This document shows, one piece after another, positions 36,725 through 45,985 of a stretch of DNA of 64,000 bases. The notes under the pieces are model-generated. The model did no database searches and had not been told where the DNA came from. It worked only from the letters and a program-made list of their open reading frames with translations. The position numbers were made by a program, and so were the translations under genes. Source of the DNA: Jannaschia seohaensis. Its GTDB lineage: Bacteria > Pseudomonadota > Alphaproteobacteria > Rhodobacterales > Rhodobacteraceae. Where the stretch lies: positions 124,001-188,000 of the forward strand of contig NZ_UETC01000002.1 of assembly GCF_900116765.1 (NCBI RefSeq). Direction: 5' to 3'. The first letter of the stretch is position 1. Every line of letters starts with the position of its first letter.

Positions 36725-38512
36725 ATGGATCAGTTTACCATCAACCTGCTGTTCGTAGGCGCGAGTTTCGCGCTCTACATCGGCATCGCGGTCTGGGCCC
36801 GGGCGGGCTCCACCAGCGAGTTCTACGCCGCCGGGCGCGGCGTGCACCCGGTCACCAACGGGATGGCCACGGCGGCCGACTGGATGTCGGCGGCCTCGTT
36901 CATCTCGATGGCCGGCCTGATCGCCTTCACCGGCTATGACAACAGCTCCTACCTGATGGGCTGGACCGGCGGCTACGTGCTGCTGGCGCTGCTGCTCGCG
37001 CCCTACCTGCGCAAGTTCGGCAAGTTCACCGTCTCCGAGTTCATCGGCGACCGCTTCTACTCCAAGACCGCGCGCCTGGTGGCCGTGATTTGCCTGCTGG
37101 TGGCCTCGATCACTTACGTCATTGGCCAGATGCAGGGTGTGGGCATCGCCTTCGGCCGCTTCCTGGAGATCGACGCGACCTGGGGTCTGCTGCTGGGGTC
37201 CTGCGTGGTCTTCGCCTATGCCGTGTTCGGCGGCATGAAGGGCGTGACCTACACGCAGGTGGCGCAATACTGCGTGCTGATCACCGCCTATACCATCCCA
37301 GCGGTCTTCATCTCGCTGCAGCTGACGGGCAATCCGATCCCGGCGCTGGGCCTCTTCGGTGAGCACACCGCCTCGGGCGAGCCGCTCCTGGCCAAGCTCG
37401 ACCAGATCGTCCGCGACCTGGGCTTTGCCGAGTACACCGCCGCCCATGGCTCGACCATCAACATGGTGCTCTTCACCCTGTCGCTGATGATCGGCACGGC
37501 GGGTCTGCCCCACGTTATCATGCGCTTCTTCACCGTTCCTAAGGTGTCCGACGCGCGCTGGTCGGCGGGCTGGACCCTGGTCTTCATCGCCCTGCTTTAC
37601 CTGACGGCCCCGGCCGTGGGCGCGATGGCGCGGCTCAACATCTCCGAGCTGATGTGGCCCAACGGGACCGATGCCGCCGCCGTGAGCGTCGAGCAGATCG
37701 AGACCGACCCCGAGTACGCCTGGATGGCCACCTGGCAGCAGACCGGCCTTCTGGACTGGGAAGACAAGAACGGCGACGGCCTGATCCAGTACTACAACGA
37801 CGGTAATGCCGAGCTGCAGGAGAAGGCCGCGGCCAACGGATGGGCCGGCAACGAGCTGACCAACTTCAACCGCGACATCCTGGTGTTGGCAAACCCCGAG
37901 ATCGCGTCTCTTCCGGGCTGGGTCATCGGCCTGGTGGCGGCGGGCGGCCTCGCGGCGGCGCTGTCGACGGCGGCGGGTCTGCTGCTGGCGATCTCCTCGG
38001 CGGTCTCCCATGACCTGCTGAAAGGCCAGCTGACGCCCAACATGTCGGAGAAGTCGGAACTGCTGGCGGCGCGCGTGTCGATGGCGGCGGCGATCGTGGT
38101 GGCGGTCATCCTGGGTCTCAACCCGCCGGGCTTCGCGGCGCAGACAGTGGCCTTGGCCTTCGGTCTAGCGGCGGCGTCGATCTTCCCGGCTCTGATGATG
38201 GGTATCTTCTCGACCCGCATCAACAACGCGGGCGCCGTGGCGGGGATGCTGGCCGGTCTGATCGTGACCCTGGTCTACATCTTCCTGCACAAGGGCTGGT
38301 TCTTCATCCCGGGGACCAACAGCTTCACGGACGCGGATCCTCTGCTGGGCCCGATCAAGTCGACCTCCTTCGGGGCGATCGGCGCGGCGGTGAACTTCGC
38401 GGTGGCCTACTTCGTGGCCGGCCGCACCAAGGAGACGCCGCCCGAGATCGTTGCCCTGGTCGAGAGTGTGCGCATCCCCCGCGGGGCTGGCGGCGCGGTC
38501 GAAGGCCACTAA
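36725..38512 (+). CDS. Sodium:solute symporter, VC_2705/ActP-like acetate permease
   Basis: Inner-membrane Na+-coupled carboxylate symporter of the SSS family, 595 residues, about 13 helices. Early family text is WARAGSTSEFYAAGRGVHPVTNGMATAADWMSAASFISMAGLIAF and MGWTGGYVLLALLLAPYLRKFGKFTVSEFIGDRF. A soluble loop near residues 310-385 (SVEQIETDPEYAWMATWQQTG...NGDGLIQYYNDGN) contains an Asp-rich stretch and is typical of the VC_2705 subfamily with a DUF4212 partner. AAALSTAAGLLLAISSAVSHDLLK follows. Position behind acs suggests acetate or a similar short carboxylate as substrate. Confidence 0.92.
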   Translation: MDQFTINLLFVGASFALYIGIAVWARAGSTSEFYAAGRGVHPVTNGMATAADWMSAASFISMAGLIAFTGYDNSSYLMGWTGGYVLLALLLAPYLRKFGKFTVSEFIGDRFYSKTARLVAVICLLVASITYVIGQMQGVGIAFGRFLEIDATWGLLLGSCVVFAYAVFGGMKGVTYTQVAQYCVLITAYTIPAVFISLQLTGNPIPALGLFGEHTASGEPLLAKLDQIVRDLGFAEYTAAHGSTINMVLFTLSLMIGTAGLPHVIMRFFTVPKVSDARWSAGWTLVFIALLYLTAPAVGAMARLNISELMWPNGTDAAAVSVEQIETDPEYAWMATWQQTGLLDWEDKNGDGLIQYYNDGNAELQEKAAANGWAGNELTNFNRDILVLANPEIASLPGWVIGLVAAGGLAAALSTAAGLLLAISSAVSHDLLKGQLTPNMSEKSELLAARVSMAAAIVVAVILGLNPPGFAAQTVALAFGLAAASIFPALMMGIFSTRINNAGAVAGMLAGLIVTLVYIFLHKGWFFIPGTNSFTDADPLLGPIKSTSFGAIGAAVNFAVAYFVAGRTKETPPEIVALVESVRIPRGAGGAVEGH

Positions 38513-38522
38513 ACGAAACGCC

Positions 38523-38546
38523 CGGGCGCGCCGCGGCGCGCGCCCG
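38523..38546. other. GC hairpin between symporter and DUF294 genes
   Basis: CGGGCGCG and CGCGCCCG form an 8-base stem over an eight-base GC-rich loop, ten bases after the symporter stop. There is no T-run, so it is at most an attenuator or transcript-stabilising hairpin within the acetate unit. Confidence 0.4.
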
Positions 38547-38609
38547 ATGGCCCCCGTCCCGTCCGTCTCCCTGCGGGCGGGACACTTCATTTCCGGAAGG
38601 TCCGCGCCG

Positions 38610-40427
38610 ATGCCTCTCGCTCCCGTTCACGCGCAGTTCCTCGCCTCGGTGCATCCCTACGACACCCTGTCCGAGGGCGACCTGGCGGCCCTCGCCGCGG
38701 CCTGCGCCGCCCGCAGGCTCCTCCCCGGCGAGACGGCCTTTGCCGCGGGCGACATCGCGGCCGAACTCTTCGTCATCGTCTCCGGCCAGATCGAGGTGGT
38801 GGATGCGGACGGAAACCCGATCTCCATCCTGGGCGTGCGCAACTCCTTCGGAGAGCGGGCGCTGCTGCGGGGCGAGGCCCATACCCGCACCGCCACCGCG
38901 ACCGAAGACGCGACCCTGATCGCCATGCCCGCCGCCACGCTCCGGGCGCTGATCGAGGCGCATCCCCCGGTCGCCCGCTTCTTCGACCGCCGCCCCGCGC
39001 CAAGGCCCCGTGACGACCTGGCCACCCTGGATGTAGCCAGCCTGATGACCCGCACGCCCGAGACCTGCACCCCCGAGGACACGATCCGCCACGCGGCCGA
39101 GCGGATGCAGGCGCGCCGGATCTCCTCGATCTGCGTGGCGGACGCGACGGGCCTGCGCGGCATCGTCACCCTGCGCGATATGAACGCCCGCGTCGTCGTC
39201 GAGGGGCGCGACCCCCAGGCCCCCGTCGCCTCGATCATGACCGAAGCGCCGCTGACCCTGCCGCCCCGCGCGCTGGTCACGGACGTGCTGCATCTGATGG
39301 TGGAGCGCGGCATCGGCCATGTCCCCATTACCGAGAACGGCAAGCTGCTGGGCATCGTCACCCAGACCGACCTGACCCGGGCGCAGGCGCTTTCCTCCGC
39401 CGATCTGGTGCGCCGGGTGGCCCGCGCCGCCGACACCGCCGAGATGGCGCGCGCCACCGCCGAGATCCCGCAGCTGCTGGTCCAGCTCATCGACGGGGGC
39501 AACCGCCACGAGGTCGTCACCCGCCTCATCACCGACATCGCCGACACCGCGACCCGCCGCCTGCTCGCGCTGGCCGAGGCGGAACTGGGCCCGCCCCCCG
39601 TCCCCTATCTCTGGCTCGCCTGCGGCAGTCAGGGCCGGCAGGAGCAGACCGGCGTCTCGGACCAGGACAATTGCATGATCCTGTCGGACGCCGCGACCGA
39701 GGCCCATACCCCCTATTTCGAGGCGCTCGCCCGCATTGTCTGCGACGGGCTGAACGCCATCGGCTATGTCTACTGCCCCGGCGACATGATGGCCTCCAAC
39801 CCGCGCTGGCGGCAGCCGCTTTCGGTCTGGCGCGACTATTTCCGTCGCTGGATCGCCAAACCGGACCCGGAGGCGCAGATGCTGGCTTCGGTCATGTTCG
39901 ACCTACGCCCGATCGGCGGCGATGCGCGCCTGTTCTCGGACCTGCAGGCCGACACCCTGGCCCGCGCCTCGGCCAACTCGATCTTCGTGGCGCATATGGT
40001 GTCGAACTCGCTCAAGCATCACCCGCCCCTGGGCCTGCTGCGCGGCCTCGCCACGATCCGCGCGGGCGAACATCGCAACCGCCTGGACCTCAAGCATAAC
40101 GGCGTCGTGCCCGTGGTGGATCTGGGCCGCATCTATGCGCTGACCGGACAGCTGGAGCCCGTGAACACCCGCGCCCGCCTGGAGGCGGCCATGGCCAAGG
40201 GCGTGCTGTCGCGGTCCGGCGGGGCGGACCTGCTGGACGCCTACGATCTGATCGCGACGGCCCGGTTGGAGCACCAATCGACCCAGATCAAAGACGGCGA
40301 CGCGCCGACAAATTACCTCGATCCTGCCGAATTGTCGGATTTCGAGCGCAGCCACCTGCGCGATGCGTTCGTGGTGGTAAAGACAATGCAATCCGCCATC
40401 GGATCGGGAAAGGGAGCCCTGGGATAA
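38610..40427 (+). CDS. DUF294 nucleotidyltransferase with cyclic-nucleotide-binding and CBS domains
   Basis: Putative signalling protein of 605 residues. Domains in order: cNMP-binding beta roll (about 25-125, with GETAFAAGDIAAELFVIVSGQIEVVD), two CBS motifs (about 140-265, MTRTPETCTPEDTIRHAAERM and MTEAPLTLPPRALVTDVLHLM) that usually bind adenine nucleotides, a nucleotidyltransferase-like DUF294 domain with CGSQGRQEQTGVSDQDNCMI near 340, and the DUF294 C-terminal helical domain. The start at 38610 follows GGAAGG; the frame is open further up in Arg-rich codons. It regularly sits next to acetate symporters and acs, and may sense energy state to control uptake; that is inference. The exonuclease two genes on belongs to the same unit. 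Confidence 0.88.
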   Translation: MPLAPVHAQFLASVHPYDTLSEGDLAALAAACAARRLLPGETAFAAGDIAAELFVIVSGQIEVVDADGNPISILGVRNSFGERALLRGEAHTRTATATEDATLIAMPAATLRALIEAHPPVARFFDRRPAPRPRDDLATLDVASLMTRTPETCTPEDTIRHAAERMQARRISSICVADATGLRGIVTLRDMNARVVVEGRDPQAPVASIMTEAPLTLPPRALVTDVLHLMVERGIGHVPITENGKLLGIVTQTDLTRAQALSSADLVRRVARAADTAEMARATAEIPQLLVQLIDGGNRHEVVTRLITDIADTATRRLLALAEAELGPPPVPYLWLACGSQGRQEQTGVSDQDNCMILSDAATEAHTPYFEALARIVCDGLNAIGYVYCPGDMMASNPRWRQPLSVWRDYFRRWIAKPDPEAQMLASVMFDLRPIGGDARLFSDLQADTLARASANSIFVAHMVSNSLKHHPPLGLLRGLATIRAGEHRNRLDLKHNGVVPVVDLGRIYALTGQLEPVNTRARLEAAMAKGVLSRSGGADLLDAYDLIATARLEHQSTQIKDGDAPTNYLDPAELSDFERSHLRDAFVVVKTMQSAIGSGKGALG

Positions 40428-40431
40428 CGTC

Positions 40432-40950
40432 ATGTTCTTGGAATTGATCGCAACGATCTTCGCGGGCATCGCCTGCGCGGGCCTCGCCCTGCTGCTGAAC
40501 CTGGTCCTGGGGAAGCGGCTGCCCAAATGGATCACGCCGGTCGCGGCGGGGGCAGGCATGATCGCCATGACCGTCTCGAACGAATACACTTGGTTCGACC
40601 GCACCGCCGAGCGCCTGCCCGAAGGCGTTACCATCGCAATGACCGTCGACGAGCAGGGCTGGATGCGCCCCTGGACGCAGATCTGGCCCTATACCAAGCG
40701 CTTCGTCGCCGTGGACACGGCCACGACCCGGCGCAACCCGGCCCTGCCCGAGCAGCGGATGGCGGATCTCTACTTCTTCGGGCGGTGGTCGCCGGTGAAC
40801 CAGGCGCCGATGCTGTTCGATTGCGGCGCGCGGCGCTCGGCGCTGCTGATCGACGGGGCGGAATTCGCCGCCGATGGCAGCGTCGCCGACGCCGATTGGC
40901 GGGCCGTGCCCGAGGGCGACCCGATCCTGTCCCTGGTCTGCGAGACCTGA
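40432..40950 (+). CDS. Membrane-anchored hypothetical protein of the acetate unit
   Basis: 172 residues, not assignable by me to a named family. Two hydrophobic segments at the N terminus (LIATIFAGIACAGLALLLNLVLG and ITPVAAGAGMIAMTV) anchor a soluble domain of about 120 residues that contains VDEQGWMRPWTQIWPYTKRFVAVDTATTRRN and a conserved-looking CGARRSALLIDGAEF near residue 130. It starts four bases after the DUF294 stop and ends one base before the exonuclease start, so it is surely part of the same transcript. Role unknown. Confidence 0.8.
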   Translation: MFLELIATIFAGIACAGLALLLNLVLGKRLPKWITPVAAGAGMIAMTVSNEYTWFDRTAERLPEGVTIAMTVDEQGWMRPWTQIWPYTKRFVAVDTATTRRNPALPEQRMADLYFFGRWSPVNQAPMLFDCGARRSALLIDGAEFAADGSVADADWRAVPEGDPILSLVCET

Positions 40951-40951
40951 G

Positions 40952-42349
40952 ATGCTGGCCCGCCTGCCCCTGCGCCTGCGGATCTTCCTGTTCTTCGGCT
41001 TCCTCGCCTTGGGCGGGGCGGCACTGGCGGCGGGGGCGCTCTGGTTGGGCTGGTCGCGCTCCGAGGGCGCGGCGGGGCCCTTCGTGACGGCGTTCCTGGT
41101 CTTCGCCTTCCTGAACACGGGGCTCGCGCTCGCCGTGTTCCTGCTCTTCGACGAACATGTGGCCAAGCCGATCGACCGTCTCTCCGCCGATCTGAGGCTC
41201 CGGGCGCATTCCGGCGTGGACGCCGCGCTGTCCACCGATGCCGCGCGCTGGCTGGGCGACCTCGCCCCTGCCGCCGACGCGCTCTCGCGCTCGCTGGGCG
41301 ACAGCGTGATGGAGACGGCGGACAAGGTCGCCCGGGAAACGGAGCGACTGCGCACGGAAGCCGCGCGGCTCACGGCCCTGCTGACCGAGATTCCGATCGC
41401 GACGATCCTGCTCAATCCCCGGGGGGAGATCGTGCTTTATGACGGGCAAGCGGCGGATGTGCTGTCACAGATCGCCCCCCCGCGGCTGAAGGCGCCCCTA
41501 ACCGACTATTTCGAGCGCGACGCGCTGGACACGGCCATCGCCGCCCTGCCCGAGGCGGGGGGAGAAATCCCGCTCACGCTGCGCGCCCTGCCCGACGGCA
41601 GCACGCATCAGGCGCGCCTCAAGCCCTTGGCGGGCGGCGGGCATATGGTGCTGATCGACGCGCAGGGCGCGCCGATCGCGCCGCGCCCGCTGGTCTTCGA
41701 CTTCGACCTCATGGAGGCCACACCCTCCCGCGAGACCCAGGACACGCCCCTGCGCGACCTTTGCTACATTCCCTTCGACACCGAGACGACGGGCCTCTCG
41801 GTGGAGAGCGACGCGATCATTCAGATCGGCGCCGTCCGGGTGCTGGGCGGCCGCATCGTCGAGGGCGAGGTGCTCGATACCTATGTCGATCCCGGGCGCC
41901 CGATTCCTGCCCTCTCCACCCGGATTCACGGCATCCGCGATGCCGATGTCACCGGCGCCCCGAAGATCGAGACGGCGGGGCGGGCGCTGCACCATTTCGC
42001 CCGCGATGCTGTGCTCGTGGCCCATAACGCGCCCTTCGATATCGGGCTGCTCCGGCGCGATGCCGACCGGATGGGGGTCGCGTGGTCGCATCCGGTGCTC
42101 GACACCGTGCTGCTTTCGGCGGTGGTGTTCGGGACGACGGCGGAGCATTCGCTGGACGCGCTTTGCGCCCGGCTCGATGTGACGATCCCGGCGGAGTTGC
42201 GCCATACCGCGCTGGGCGACGCCCGCGCCACGGGGCAGGCGCTGGTCCGGCTTCTGCCGCTGCTGGAGGGCAAGGGGATCGAGACCTTCGGCCAGCTGAT
42301 CGCGGAGACGCGCAAGCATGGCCGGCTGTTGAACGATCTCAACGTCTGA
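40952..42349 (+). CDS. Membrane-bound 3'-5' exonuclease with PAS-like domain (DnaQ family)
   Basis: 465 residues with an unusual build. Two N-terminal helices (about 9-31 and 42-62) and a HAMP-like linker are followed by a PAS-like region (about 145-245) and a DEDD exonuclease domain of the DnaQ/epsilon type (from about 270). Exo motifs are FDTETTGL, HNAPFDIGLL and the His-Asp pair in RHTALGDARATGQ. Exonucleases of this family are usually soluble; here the sensor-like front end suggests regulated or membrane-linked activity, perhaps on signalling nucleotides or RNA rather than DNA proofreading. Last gene of the acetate unit; the hairpin at 42350-42368 follows. The start at 40952 was chosen because the helix begins there. 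Confidence 0.85.
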   Translation: MLARLPLRLRIFLFFGFLALGGAALAAGALWLGWSRSEGAAGPFVTAFLVFAFLNTGLALAVFLLFDEHVAKPIDRLSADLRLRAHSGVDAALSTDAARWLGDLAPAADALSRSLGDSVMETADKVARETERLRTEAARLTALLTEIPIATILLNPRGEIVLYDGQAADVLSQIAPPRLKAPLTDYFERDALDTAIAALPEAGGEIPLTLRALPDGSTHQARLKPLAGGGHMVLIDAQGAPIAPRPLVFDFDLMEATPSRETQDTPLRDLCYIPFDTETTGLSVESDAIIQIGAVRVLGGRIVEGEVLDTYVDPGRPIPALSTRIHGIRDADVTGAPKIETAGRALHHFARDAVLVAHNAPFDIGLLRRDADRMGVAWSHPVLDTVLLSAVVFGTTAEHSLDALCARLDVTIPAELRHTALGDARATGQALVRLLPLLEGKGIETFGQLIAETRKHGRLLNDLNV

Positions 42350-42368
42350 GGGGGGCGAGCCGCCCCCC
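42350..42368. terminator. GC hairpin between convergent genes
   Basis: GGGGGGCG-AGC-CGCCCCCC gives an 8-base GC stem with a three-base loop, starting one base after the exonuclease stop and ending 14 bases before the end of the converging metzincin gene. Strong stem, but no clear T-run on either strand. Confidence 0.5.
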
Positions 42369-42382
42369 GAGGGTCGGTTGGA

Positions 42383-43273
42383 TCAGGCCGCCCGACGCCG
42401 CCGGCGCAGGCCGAGCGCCCCGAGGAAGATCACACCTCCACTCAGGAACGCGATGCCCCCCGGCAGCGGGACCGCCGCCGCCTCACCATAGATGAACTGC
42501 GCCCCCGCGATGTCGTCGGCCTGAAGTGCCGACAGCGCGGGGTTGTAGTACGGGTTCATCACCGCGACTTCGCAGGGCGTCGCGGTCCCATCGTTGCCGC
42601 ATTCGTGGCCGAGCCCGATGCTATGCCCGATCTCATGCAGCGCCACAAAAAAGATGTCGAATGAGGTCGTCGTGCCACCGAGGCTCCACGTCTCATCCAG
42701 ATCGAAGAAGATATCGCCCCGAAGGCTGTCGAACGGGTCGAAACTCCGGTCCGGGTTGAACGCATAGGCGAGCACGCCGCCCGGTCCGTCGATCGAGTAG
42801 CCGCTGATGCGAATATCCCCGAAATTGCCGTTGAGCGCGCCGTTCGGACTGCCATCGTCCGACACCTGTTGGAAAGAGATGTCGGCCACCGCCTCCCACG
42901 CCCCGAAGGCGTTTGTGATCGCCGTTTCGAATCCGCTCGGCATCGCGTCGGCCAGGGCGGTCGTTGTCCCGCTGCCGCAGTCGCCGAACTGCTGCATGAT
43001 CGTGCAGTTCGTTCCGGTCGGCACGAGGCTCCAGGTCACGACGCCGCCGGGCGTTCCGTAGGTCGTCCCGCCCCACTTTATGGCGTCGCCATTCGTGTCG
43101 GTCCCGTAGGTCACGAAGGGGTCGGTCCGCCCAGCGCGCGGCGTGTGCAGCTTGTCCTCGACCTGTTCGACATAGGCCTGGTCGGTTCCCGGCGCAAAAA
43201 TCGCGCCCGCCTGTCCAGCGCCTCCGGTTGCGATAAATGCGCAGGCCGCCGCGCCGAGAATACGTCTGTTCAT
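42383..43273 (-). CDS. Secreted metzincin-type metalloprotease with VPLPG sorting signal
   Basis: 296-residue exported zinc protease. A signal peptide (MNRRILGAAACAFIATGGAGQAGA) precedes a matrixin-like domain with the zinc motif HEIGHSIGLGHE (His213, Glu214, His217, His223) and a Met-turn Met239 in EVAVMNPYY. The end, AVPLPGGIAFLSGGVIFLGALG plus RRRRRAA, is a C-terminal sorting signal of the VPLPA kind. So the enzyme is probably anchored or processed at the envelope. I chose the ATG at 43273 rather than 43303 because the signal peptide begins there. It stands alone, convergent with the exonuclease gene. Substrate unknown. Confidence 0.87.
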   Translation of the reverse strand: MNRRILGAAACAFIATGGAGQAGAIFAPGTDQAYVEQVEDKLHTPRAGRTDPFVTYGTDTNGDAIKWGGTTYGTPGGVVTWSLVPTGTNCTIMQQFGDCGSGTTTALADAMPSGFETAITNAFGAWEAVADISFQQVSDDGSPNGALNGNFGDIRISGYSIDGPGGVLAYAFNPDRSFDPFDSLRGDIFFDLDETWSLGGTTTSFDIFFVALHEIGHSIGLGHECGNDGTATPCEVAVMNPYYNPALSALQADDIAGAQFIYGEAAAVPLPGGIAFLSGGVIFLGALGLRRRRRAA

Positions 43274-43690
43274 GTTCGAATGCCCGTCTTCACTGCCCCC
43301 CATCAGGAGGACATTTTCTTTACCGTTACGTCAAACGATTTCTTCCCCTATGACGTCGAGCGCGAACCGGGATAGCGCGTCAAATGAGCCCAGGCCGTGC
43401 CTGTCGGATGCTTGGAGCGCCGAGCCTGACGCTTGCTCGCCGGGAGGCACCGCCGGAGATCGGACCGCCCCCTCGATCATTCCCTCGTGGCTCTCGGGGG
43501 CGGTGTCCGGCACCACCGCCGCGCAGCCCGTGGACGCGCCCTGCGCGCGAAGAGGTCCGCGTCTTTCGCCGGTTCGCCGCCGCCGATATGGCTGAGCCCC
43601 CATCGTAAAACGCGCGTCGCAATAGGCGTCGCTGCCTTGAAGATGTGTGGCTCGATCTGGAGCCCGCCGAAATCGCCTAGGAACAGATCT
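43274..43690. other. Gap without a credible gene
   Basis: 417 bases upstream of the metzincin gene. Several short frames overlap here on both strands, all Arg/Pro/Ser-rich with no recognisable domain and no supporting ribosome site. AGGAGG on the plus strand near 43306 leads to no good frame. I read it as decayed or non-coding DNA plus the metzincin promoter. Confidence 0.5.
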
Positions 43691-44620
43691 TCATCGGCCG
43701 ACGCCGGCGCCGTCGAGATGGAGGGGCGCCTCGGCGGGAGGGTCCTGGATCGTCCAGGTGGAGCCCGTATAGACGATCACGGTATCGAAGCCCGAGCCGA
43801 TGACGTTGATGGCGAGCGGACGGAAATCCTGCAGGGTCTGGGCGCTGTCCAATTCCTCTCCAGTCGACGAGACGACCGATTGCTGCCCGCCGGTGTAGCG
43901 ATAGCTCTCCCCGGCCCGCAGGGCATCCGGCCCCGCCAGCGCCACCTGGAACTCCCGGAAGCGGGCGATCTCGACATCGCTGGCATCCGCGTTGATGGTG
44001 ATCGTTACAGGCTCGCCGATGAAGACCTGCAAGTCGTCGCTGACGATCTGCTCCTGCTGGATGATGTGGCCCAGGTCGAAGGACAGGCCCGCGTCGGGAT
44101 TGTTGCCCTCGATGGTCGGCGCGGCGTGCCCAGGGCCTTGGCCACGGCGCTGTCCCTAGGAATCTTGCCCAGCGCACCCGTCAGCAGCAGGTCGATATCG
44201 CCGGTCAACTCCAGAAAGGCCAGTTCGGAGAAGCCCTCGTCGGTGACGAAGGTCGCGCCGTGGTTGCGCCCTTCCGTCCTCGTCACGCCGCAGGTCGGCA
44301 CCGCGCGTCACCGTTGCCTGCTCGAAGAGGATATTGTCGTAATGCGTGCGCATGGCGATGTCGGCGCCCATCGAGAAGTTGGGCGGCGTGCCGAGCGACA
44401 CGCTGACGATGACGCCGAAGGCAAGGCTGACATCGAGCGTGGCCCGCAGCGCGCCCAAGGCGAAGAGGTCGATATCCGCGATGGTGGTCGCCTCGTCGAT
44501 GCGCAGCACGAAATCGTCGAGGCTGTAGGTGGAAACCGCCTCGCCCGAGATGCCCTCACCCAGAAGAGACCCTGTGCTGGTGTTGTACGAATCAATGGAG
44601 TGACTGGTGATAATCGGCAT
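43691..44620 (-). pseudogene. Hypothetical protein gene with two compensating frameshifts
   Basis: A protein of about 309 residues can be pieced together from three minus-strand segments. From 44620 it reads MPIITSHSIDSYNTSTGSLL... to ...YDNILFEQATVTRGADLRRDEDG; near 44277 one base must be skipped to enter ...NHGATFVTDEGFSELAFLELTGDIDLLLTGALGKIPRDSAVAKALG; near 44125 the first frame returns with AAPTIEGNNPDAGLSFDLGHIIQQEQIVSDD... and runs to 43691. The shifts are opposite and restore the frame, and the joined text stays acidic and protein-like throughout. I do not recognise the family; there is no signal peptide. Either two real indels or base-call errors in a draft assembly. GGGGATCC precedes the ATG. 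Confidence 0.6.
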
Positions 44621-45058
44621 GACGGATCCCCGGCTGCCGCCACCCGGGCTCCCCGGACCATCCGGCACTCATGATCATTGCAGCGACAAGGGAGCGACAC
44701 CCTGACGCCAGGGAGGCCAAAGCATCTTAGCCGCCTCCTATTCGGGCAGCGATGGGGGCCTCGCACGCGATCGAGACGATTTCGGCCCCGGATCGGACCG
44801 ATTGCGCAGGGGCGGCCCGCCCGGCGGCGCCCAGAATCCCGGCGGGCTGGCCCCACAGACGAGGAAGGCGGACATGCCCGCTCGTGCCCGGGCGCTCAAG
44901 CCTACCGGCCGGGCGTCGCGCCGCGCTGACGGTCCCGGTAGAACGCGGCCCCAAAATCGACGCCAGGCTTGCCCTCCGCGCCTTGCGCGCTCACCTACCT
45001 CCCCACCGGCCGGCCCAGGAGCCGGCCGCCCCAGGCGTCAGAGGAAGGAACCCGAACC
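44621..45058. other. Gap with leader hairpin before the cupin gene
   Basis: 438 bases between divergent genes. Open frames here are Arg/Pro-rich shadows. Close to the cupin start lies the stem-loop CGGCCGGC-CCAGGA-GCCGGCCG (45007-45028), followed by GAGGAAGGAA as ribosome site. The hairpin could be a leader attenuator. I see no RNA gene. Confidence 0.5.
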
Positions 45059-45730
45059 ATGCGCGTGAACGCCGATTTCAACGACCGCGTCCTCGTCCGC
45101 TTCGATGAGACCGACTGGGTCGCGTCGCCGGTCCCGGGCGTGGAGCGCAAGATGCTCGACCGGATCGGAGAGGAGGTCGCCCGCGCCACCTCCATCGTCC
45201 GTTTCGCGCCCGGCAGCGCCTTCTCGCCCCACACCCATGACGGGGGCGAGGAATATCTGGTGCTGGACGGCACGTTCCAGGACGAGGATGGCGACTTTCC
45301 GGCGGGCTCCTATGTCCGCAACCCGCCCACCTCTTCGCACAGGCCCGCCGCCCGGGACGGCGCGACGATCCTCGTGAAGCTCCACCAGTTCGCGTTGTTC
45401 GACCGGACCCAGGTCCAGATCGACAGCGGGACGGCGGAGTGGCAGGCGGTCGTGACGGGCGTCGATGCCCTGCCCCTGCATGCGGATGCGCGCGAGACCG
45501 TCATCATGGAGCGCTGGAGCCCCGGCACGGCCAGGACCTTGGACGCCTCGCGCGGCCTGGAGATCTTCGTGATCGACGGCGCCCTGACGGAGAACGGCGA
45601 CACCCTGGGCAAATGGGACTGGCTCCGCCTGCCCGTGGGGTCGCAATTCCAGGCGGAGGCAGGCCCGGAGGGCGCCCGGGTCTGGATCAAGACCGGTCAT
45701 CTCCGCCACGTCACCGCGCGCGCGGCGTGA
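45059..45730 (+). CDS. ChrR-type cupin domain protein
   Basis: 223 residues forming a double-stranded beta helix of the ChrR cupin kind. The metal site is visible as His58, His60 and Glu64 in SPHTHDGGEEYLVLDG and a later His94 in TSSHRP. A second, degenerate cupin half follows (residues 120-220, GLEIFVIDGALTENGDTLGKWDWLRLPVG). ChrR itself is an anti-sigma factor for singlet oxygen stress, but the N-terminal zinc anti-sigma domain is absent here, so this is a free cupin, possibly an enzyme or sensor. GAGGAAGGAA lies before the ATG. Its stop abuts the broken amine oxidase gene, and the two probably formed an operon. Confidence 0.82.
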   Translation: MRVNADFNDRVLVRFDETDWVASPVPGVERKMLDRIGEEVARATSIVRFAPGSAFSPHTHDGGEEYLVLDGTFQDEDGDFPAGSYVRNPPTSSHRPAARDGATILVKLHQFALFDRTQVQIDSGTAEWQAVVTGVDALPLHADARETVIMERWSPGTARTLDASRGLEIFVIDGALTENGDTLGKWDWLRLPVGSQFQAEAGPEGARVWIKTGHLRHVTARAA

Positions 45731-45985
45731 CCGGGGGAGGTCGAGATCGCCATCGTCGGCGCGGGGCTGTCGGGCCTCGCCCTGGCAGTTGCCTTGCGGG
45801 CCGAAGGGCGCGACGTCCGCGTTCTGGAGGCACGGGATCGGCCGGGCGGCCGGGTCCTGTCGCAGCATGGCTACGATCTCGGACCGGCCTGGATCTGGCC
45901 GCACAACCATCGTCTGCTCACGCTCGCGCGGCGGCTCGGGCTGCGGACGTTCCCGCAATACAGCGCGGGGCGGCTGGTCTTCGAG
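45727..45985 (+). pseudogene. FAD-dependent amine oxidase remnant, truncated and start-shifted
   Basis: The frame reads VEIAIVGAGLSGLALAVALR and goes on to VLEARDRPGGRVLS and YDLGPAWIWPHNHRLLTLARRLG, the FAD-binding N terminus of flavin amine oxidases, but stops making sense after GRLVFEDG. From about 45980 the DNA belongs to a minus-strand phage-like gene and a TAG follows at 46049. The 5' end is also damaged: no start codon lies in this frame after the cupin stop, but removing one G from the G5 run at 45733-45737 would give a GTG start (45727) overlapping that stop. A normal enzyme would have more than 300 residues, so most of the gene is gone. Confidence 0.7.

Noticed and set aside
43304-43690. 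Overlapping short frames on both strands
   Set aside because: Low-complexity Arg/Pro/Ser text, none with support from signals or neighbours.
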